Positions 60,201 through 64,000 of a DNA stretch of 64,000 nucleotides are shown here, piece after piece (the first letter of the stretch is position 1; every line of letters begins with the position of its first letter). Source of the DNA: Yanshouia hominis (GTDB lineage Bacteria > Bacillota > Clostridia > Oscillospirales > Ruminococcaceae); assembly GCA_014385025.1 (NCBI GenBank), contig JACRTB010000002.1, positions 1 through 64,000 of the forward strand. The letters are read 5' to 3'. Position numbers and translations under genes: made by a program. The notes beneath the pieces were generated by a model that searched no databases, was not told the DNA's origin, and saw only the letters and a program-made list of their open reading frames with translations.

Positions 60201-61334
60201 ATGAAGAAGTTTTTTGCCATGGTTCTGGCCCTTGCGATGGTCCTCAGCCTTACCGCTGTTTCCTTCGCAAAGACCGTGAATGAGACCCACCAGGGTGTTG
60301 TCGCCGTTGATCCCGTGGCACACCGCTACAGTGCCGACTATGACAAAATGATCGAAGACGTCATCCAGTATGGAAAGTCCGCCTACTATGCTCTTTTCAC
60401 CTATGACGAACCCAAGACCGGAGACGATGACAAAGAGACCTGGAGCGGCGATGAGGATACCCTTCGTCTCGTCAGCAATTCCGAGATGGTCGACGGCATG
60501 AAGGTCAAGGTCGACTACGAGATGGGTAAGGACCTTGTTGCTGACGGCGGCGTTGCCATCGTCAAAAAGCGTGTGTCTGCGGCTACTACTAGCAGCCTGC
60601 TTGGCCCGGCTCTTACCAAGGCCGATTCGGAGTATTTCTATTTCATCGAGATCAAGGTTGCCGCGAAGGAAGCCACTTCCGATTCCGACATCATCGCCAC
60701 TCTCGAGATCAACAAGTCCAAGAAGGGCGACGATAAGGCTGCGGACGGCAAGGGCCTGAATTACAAGGTCAAGGATCTGCAGGTCGACATTTCCACCAAC
60801 GTCGGTTATGAGAACAGCTATCTTGACTCCGACCTTGACAATCAGCTGATGGTTGAGGGCGATTCCGTCGAGGAACTCGAGCCCGAGACCTACTACCTCC
60901 TCAAGTATGATTATGACGAGGAAACCGAGCTGACCTTCGGCCTTGAGCCCAACGAGGGCACCTTCACCGTCGACGTGTCCGGCCAGGGCAAAAACCTGAT
61001 CTGGTTCGACACCCTGCTGAACGACGCGATTGCTGATGCGAACCCCGACGCCAAAATCTTTGCTCTGAACTTCAACAATGTTAAGTTCAACCGTACCGGC
61101 GAGTTCACGTATGAAGCTGAGGACATGGAGTATGCCTATCAGCTCATGGCTGACGGTTCCCTCAAACTGATCGGCGAATTCGACGGCGAGGAAGTCACCT
61201 TCAAGACCCGCGTGCTCGGCCAGTACCTCTTCTCCGACGTTGAGCTGACCGCTGCTCCCGCCGCTGTTGAGGAGCCCACCGTTGAGGTTCCCACCGTTGA
61301 TGTGACCAACCCCTCCACCGGCGCGATTGCCTGA
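60201..61334 (+). CDS. Secreted core-domain protein without anchor (family member C)
   Basis: A 377-residue secreted protein. Signal peptide (about 1-23, ending VSFAKT). The N-terminal element VIQYGKSAYYALFTYD matches YGKxxYFPL of members A and B, but no coiled coil follows. The core (about 95-350) contains VDYEMGKDLV, GVAIVKKRV, YFYFIEIKV, LNFNNVKFNRTGEFTY and TFKTRVLGQYLFSDVEL, aligning with the same positions of A and B. The C terminus repeats VEEPTVEVPTVDV and ends in NPSTGAIA without a hydrophobic segment. Codons favour AAG, GTT, GCT and CTT compared with neighbours, as for a highly expressed gene. ATG 60201 has AGGAGGAAAA upstream. Function unknown. Confidence 0.75.
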   Translation: MKKFFAMVLALAMVLSLTAVSFAKTVNETHQGVVAVDPVAHRYSADYDKMIEDVIQYGKSAYYALFTYDEPKTGDDDKETWSGDEDTLRLVSNSEMVDGMKVKVDYEMGKDLVADGGVAIVKKRVSAATTSSLLGPALTKADSEYFYFIEIKVAAKEATSDSDIIATLEINKSKKGDDKAADGKGLNYKVKDLQVDISTNVGYENSYLDSDLDNQLMVEGDSVEELEPETYYLLKYDYDEETELTFGLEPNEGTFTVDVSGQGKNLIWFDTLLNDAIADANPDAKIFALNFNNVKFNRTGEFTYEAEDMEYAYQLMADGSLKLIGEFDGEEVTFKTRVLGQYLFSDVELTAAPAAVEEPTVEVPTVDVTNPSTGAIA

Positions 61335-61357
61335 GCATTTTCCCGTTACAGCATTCA

Positions 61358-61391
61358 AAAAGGGCCGCCCACTCTCCGGGGCGGCCCTTTT
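61358..61391. terminator. Bidirectional terminator behind family member C
   Basis: 13-bp stem AAAAGGGCCGCCC/GGGCGGCCCTTTT with an 8-base loop. T runs on both strands. It overlaps the stop of the convergent LCP-like gene. Confidence 0.9.
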
Positions 61392-62260
61392 CAGCCTTCC
61401 GCCGGCCCTCCAAACCTCCCCGCAATCTCCGCCAGCATTTCGGCGGAGGGCAGAAAGGTATTCCGGCTGTCGTTATATTCGCCTGAGATTCCAACCAGCT
61501 CCACGGTGAGCGGACGGGCGGCCAGATGAGTCAGCGCCCGGCGGCGCGACTCAAAGTCGCGCACCGTCAGGTCGCTTCTGCCCCAGTTGACCGCCGTCTC
61601 AAAGGCGGAAAGAAGCTGATTCTCTCCCATCAGCGGCAGGCGCTGGACAAAGCCCTCGCGCAGCAAATCTCCTGCCAGCGCAAGGCGGCCCGCCTCGTCA
61701 TCCCCTCCGTAGGCAATCAGCAGCGCGAGCTTGGCGCCGTCGAGAAGCTGCCTGCCCTCGGTGAGCGCCGTCGTGCCGTCCGGCAGCACCAAGGGCTGTT
61801 CCAGCGTGTAGTCGAGCGCGCCGACCACGATGCAGAGCCGGCGGAACGCATCGGCGTCCAGCTCCAGCCACCGGTCGCCGCGGCAGCCGAGGGCACGGGC
61901 AATCGCCTCCGACCCGCGCGCGCCTCCCTCGCGGTGCCATACGGCGGCGGCGGAGTCAAAACGTCCGGCGTCCTCCACCATCGTTTCCGGAGGCAGGACG
62001 CAGAGCCGCACCTCCCCGGCCGCCGGGTCGATGCGGCAGAGCACAAAGCAGTTGGGGCGTTCCCCGCCGACGGTGCGCCCCGCGGCGATCAGCGTCAGGG
62101 CGTCGGCGCTCTGCGGATAATACGCCTCCTGCGTCTCCGGCAAAAGCACGCCGCTGCCCGCGAAACGCATCAGCGCCACCGAAAAAGGCAGCGACAGAAC
62201 TGCCAGTCCCAGAAAAAACGCATGAAAGAACTGCCTTCTTCCCGAATGCAGCCGCTCCAT
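61391..62260 (-). CDS. Degenerate LytR-CpsA-Psr (LCP)-like protein
   Basis: A 289-residue protein with one N-terminal membrane segment (about 12-34) and an outside domain. The order CRIDPAAGEVRLCVLPPETMV, EAIARALGCRGDRWLELDADAF, LCIVVGALDYTLEQPL, LTEGRQLLDGAKLALLIAY parallels the LCP fold (RIDP...SIPRDT; GI...Y..V; L.G..ALAYVR). The usual IPRDT reads LPPET, and the Arg pair after LAY is missing, so the pyrophosphate-binding site seems incomplete. LCP enzymes attach wall polymers to peptidoglycan; this copy may be inactive or adapted to something else. It lies convergent to family member C. Confidence 0.6.
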   Translation of the reverse strand: MERLHSGRRQFFHAFFLGLAVLSLPFSVALMRFAGSGVLLPETQEAYYPQSADALTLIAAGRTVGGERPNCFVLCRIDPAAGEVRLCVLPPETMVEDAGRFDSAAAVWHREGGARGSEAIARALGCRGDRWLELDADAFRRLCIVVGALDYTLEQPLVLPDGTTALTEGRQLLDGAKLALLIAYGGDDEAGRLALAGDLLREGFVQRLPLMGENQLLSAFETAVNWGRSDLTVRDFESRRRALTHLAARPLTVELVGISGEYNDSRNTFLPSAEMLAEIAGRFGGPAEG

Positions 62261-62417
62261 TCCTCCATCCCCTTCCTTTTCCTCTATTCTGGGAGAAATG
62301 AGCGCGGCATATACAGCATCGAAAATTTTGAAAGGGGTCTCTGCAATCCGCGCAAAATTTTGCCCCGGCCTGTACTGAGCAGGCCGGGGCTACATAGGGG
62401 GAAGGTGGTCAGCGGAT

Positions 62418-63044
62418 TCAGCGGCCGGTCAGCACAGGGGCGTCCGGCTCAACCTTGGCGATAAATGCCTTGATGTGGTTGGACATCTTTTTATAGACCG
62501 GAAAGGTCAGCAGCGAAACGAGCAGGCCCTTGATCATATTGAAGGGCAGCGCACCGAAAAGAAGATAGCTGTTGGTATCGTGGATCAACGGGTTGACCGA
62601 ACCGCAGGCCGAGAAAATCGCTTCCATCGGCATAACCTTGCTGAAGAAGGGCAGCAGCAGGAATTTGTTGGCCAGCACTCCCGCGGCGGCAATGCAGACG
62701 GTGCCGACAGCGCAGGCGAGGATGGCTCCGCGTTTGGTGTGGTGGCGGCGGTAGACGATCGAAGCCGAAACGGCAAAGGAGGAGGTGATGATGAAATCGG
62801 CCAGCTCCCCGACGCCGCCGGTCCCGCTTGAAAAGAGATGGACGAAGGCCTTGAGGAAGGCCATTGCCACTCCGGCCGCCGGCCCGAGGATAAAGCTGCC
62901 GATCAGGATCGGGATGGCCGAAGGGTCCACCTTGAGGAAGGGCGGCATAAAGGGCAGCGGCATTTCGAAGTACATCAGGATGGTGGCAATGGTGGCAAAC
63001 ATGGCGGTGACGGTGATTCTGCGGGTACGTACAGAGGTTTTCAT
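62418..63044 (-). CDS. ribU: ECF transporter S component, riboflavin-type RibU
   Basis: A 208-residue protein with six membrane segments. RRITVTAMFATIATILMYFEMPLPFMPPFLKVD at the start and SFILGPAAGVAMAFLKAFVHLF are features of RibU (given here as landmarks; the Ala/Asn-lined ligand pocket cannot be read by eye). The upstream FMN riboswitch makes riboflavin the substrate with good confidence. It needs EcfA1, EcfA2 and EcfT from elsewhere; a broken EcfA2 fragment is at the other end of this window. ATG 63044 follows AAAGGAG. Confidence 0.92.
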   Translation of the reverse strand: MKTSVRTRRITVTAMFATIATILMYFEMPLPFMPPFLKVDPSAIPILIGSFILGPAAGVAMAFLKAFVHLFSSGTGGVGELADFIITSSFAVSASIVYRRHHTKRGAILACAVGTVCIAAAGVLANKFLLLPFFSKVMPMEAIFSACGSVNPLIHDTNSYLLFGALPFNMIKGLLVSLLTFPVYKKMSNHIKAFIAKVEPDAPVLTGR

Positions 63045-63080
63045 AAGGGATGCTCCTTTGTTCCAATTAGCTGTTTTGGA

Positions 63081-63113
63081 AAACAAAAAGCCCGCGCTGT
63101 CAAAAGCGCGGGC
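63081..63113 (-). terminator. Riboswitch expression-platform terminator
   Basis: GCCCGCGCT/AGCGCGGGC stem (63090-63098 with 63105-63113), followed on the minus strand by TTTTTGTTT. It lies between the FMN aptamer and ribU, so FMN binding probably causes early termination. Confidence 0.88.
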
Positions 63114-63183
63114 GCAGATGGCGAAAATCGACACAGAAACGATCCGGCGTCTTTTCCGCACCGAATCCCGAGACTGTGCTCGT

Positions 63184-63325
63184 CATCTGTTTCTTTCATC
63201 CGGACTATACCGTCGGTTCCGGAATCGCACCGGAATCGGCCTTTCGAAAAGGCTCGCGGACTTGTGGCATACCGCCCATTACCGCCGGTGGGGAATCACA
63301 CCCCGCCCTGAAACAGCTTACCTGC
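63184..63325 (-). ncRNA. FMN riboswitch (RFN element) upstream of ribU
   Basis: On the minus strand the conserved blocks appear in order: CAGGGCGGGGTG, GATTCCCCACCGGCGGTA, AGTCCGCGAGCC, GATTCCGGTGCGATTCCGG, AACCGACGGTATAGTCCGGA and TGAAAGAAACAGATG. This is the full six-helix RFN aptamer. With the terminator at 63081-63113 it forms an off-switch controlling riboflavin uptake. Confidence 0.95.
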
Positions 63326-63359
63326 ATTATAGTGCAGGTCTTTTTTGTTGTCAAGAAAA

Positions 63360-63490
63360 ATTTCAGAGGCCCTTCCCGTCGCGGGAAAACCGGGCAAAGT
63401 TCTTTGCCGCCGGGAAAATTTCAAAGATTCCTCCCGCCCCGGGAAAAACTGACAAAGTTTTTCGTCACTGAAAAAATTTCAAAGGTTTCT
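63360..63490. repeat. Tandem 58-bp repeats at the broken end of a response regulator
   Basis: AAATTTC(A) starts occur at about 63358, 63416 and 63474 (offset 58 each). Units share a CCCG...CGGGAAAA part and GACAAAGTT/GCAAAGTT. The array begins exactly where the response-regulator fragment loses similarity. Confidence 0.7.
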
Positions 63491-63695
63491 CCCGGCGCAG
63501 CTCCCGCGCCACCTCAAAGCCGTTCTTCTTCGGCAGCATGACATCGGGCGCCGCCGCGTCATCGAGGCCGCTCATGGCATAGGCGAACCCATTCTTCCCG
63601 TCGCGGCCCGCCTCGGCGGAACGCTTCTGTTCCACCATGATCTGTGTGAGCATGTCGGCAGGCCTTCACGCGTCCTCAACGATCAAAACACGCAT
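63465..63695 (-). pseudogene. Truncated OmpR-type response regulator
   Basis: The start MRVLIVEDA is a receiver domain beginning after GAAGGGG, but codon 10 is TGA. The frame then continues ADMLTQIMVEQKRSAEAG and, later, PDVMLPKKNGFEVARELRREK, which retains the receiver Asp and the following MLP. After about 70 codons the sequence runs into the 58-bp repeats and stops; the rest of the receiver and the DNA-binding domain are missing. Typical proteins are about 225 residues. It is nonfunctional as a regulator. Its former target may be the divergent VTC gene. Confidence 0.85.
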
Positions 63696-63890
63696 TTTTT
63701 CCCCTTCTCTCAAACGCTTTTCACCTGTTGTTATCATAATTGATTTTGCTTGGTTCCGGTAACCGTTTTATCGATGCAAGCTGAAATTACCCTGAAGCGC
63801 CTTTTTCAGACTAATTTCGGCCGGGTTATTCTGAAACCACAGGAAACAACGGCGCCGCCGAATGCGGGCGGCAGGGAACAGGAGGACACG

Positions 63891-64000
63891 ATGGCGATCA
63901 TTACCACCTTTGAACGGACGGAAAAGAAATATCTGCTGGAACCCGGACAGTTTGACGCCCTGAGCCGGATGCTCTCGGACAGGATGACCATCGACCAGTA
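63891..64000 (+). CDS. VTC-domain polyphosphate polymerase-like protein, start only
   Basis: The first 36 codons (ATG after AGGAGG) read ITTFERTEKKYLL...DALSRMLSDRMTID, the beginning of a VTC domain in which the Arg-Glu-Lys-Lys pattern lines the polyphosphate/nucleotide site. In Clostridia such genes often neighbour CotH-like and membrane proteins. The gene continues beyond the window. The 195 bases upstream hold its promoter region but no motif I can fix. Confidence 0.8.
   Translation, partial: MAIITTFERTEKKYLLEPGQFDALSRMLSDRMTIDQ

Overview
The window looks like a chromosomal segment of a GC-rich, anaerobic, single-membrane member of the Bacillota, probably Clostridia of the Oscillospirales type. 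The evidence is the conserved ylxM-ffh-rpsP-khpA-rimM-trmD cluster, an HPr phosphocarrier with both His and Ser sites, an electron-bifurcating NfnAB pair, many lipoproteins with a lipobox followed by Ser/Ala-rich linkers, an SdpR/SdpI pair and an FMN-riboswitch-controlled ECF riboflavin transporter. No rRNA, tRNA, CRISPR array, phage or insertion sequence was seen. The taxonomic reading is inference from gene content.

Layout. 0-6.3 kb: a broken ECF-transporter ATPase fragment, a sensor kinase whose phospho-acceptor His is replaced by Asn, gapA, a small autoregulated-looking ribbon-helix-helix protein, a terminator-containing tandem repeat, nfnAB and a zinc-ribbon protein. 6.4-13.4 kb: a MacA/MacB-type efflux operon, a pseudouridine synthase plus NAD(P)H-hydrate dehydratase, and sdpR-sdpI. 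13.7-19.2 kb: a TRAP transporter operon with a nitrilase-family amidohydrolase and a DUF2848 protein, divergent from a GntR/FCD regulator. 19.6-28.6 kb: FAD oxidoreductase, threonine ammonia-lyase, HAD phosphatase, an amino-acid ABC transporter operon with an ornithine-cyclodeaminase-like enzyme, and a MATE exporter. 28.8-38 kb: CAP-domain lipoprotein, YibE/F protein, then LacI regulator with a tctCBA tricarboxylate-type transporter, a 2-hydroxyacid dehydrogenase and an RraA-type aldolase. 38.4-47.6 kb: housekeeping genes (rsmD-coaD, uvrC, HPr, the SRP/ribosome maturation operon). 48-54.2 kb: lipoprotein/ECF sigma/anti-sigma module and a MoxR-DUF58-DUF4129 operon. 54.4-62.3 kb: three related secreted proteins of a family I do not recognise, an XRE regulator and a degenerate LCP-like protein. 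62.4-64 kb: ribU with its FMN riboswitch, a broken response regulator, and the start of a VTC-domain gene.

Two things stand out. First, the secreted family at 54.4-61.3 kb: all three proteins share an N-terminal YGK-x-x-Y element and a roughly 240-residue acidic domain. Two carry coiled-coil inserts of about 190 and 540 residues plus a C-terminal membrane anchor. The third is the bare core, has no anchor, is preceded by a structured leader and has a distinct codon usage that suggests strong expression. Second, tandem repeats repeatedly sit exactly at gene 3' ends (after nfnB, rluD-like, sdpI/dctM, rraA, the anti-sigma gene, the DUF58 gene and a truncated response regulator). Several copy the last codons of the gene and/or its terminator arm. 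The cleanest case is three identical 124-bp copies at 52,482-52,853, which duplicate a stop/start junction.
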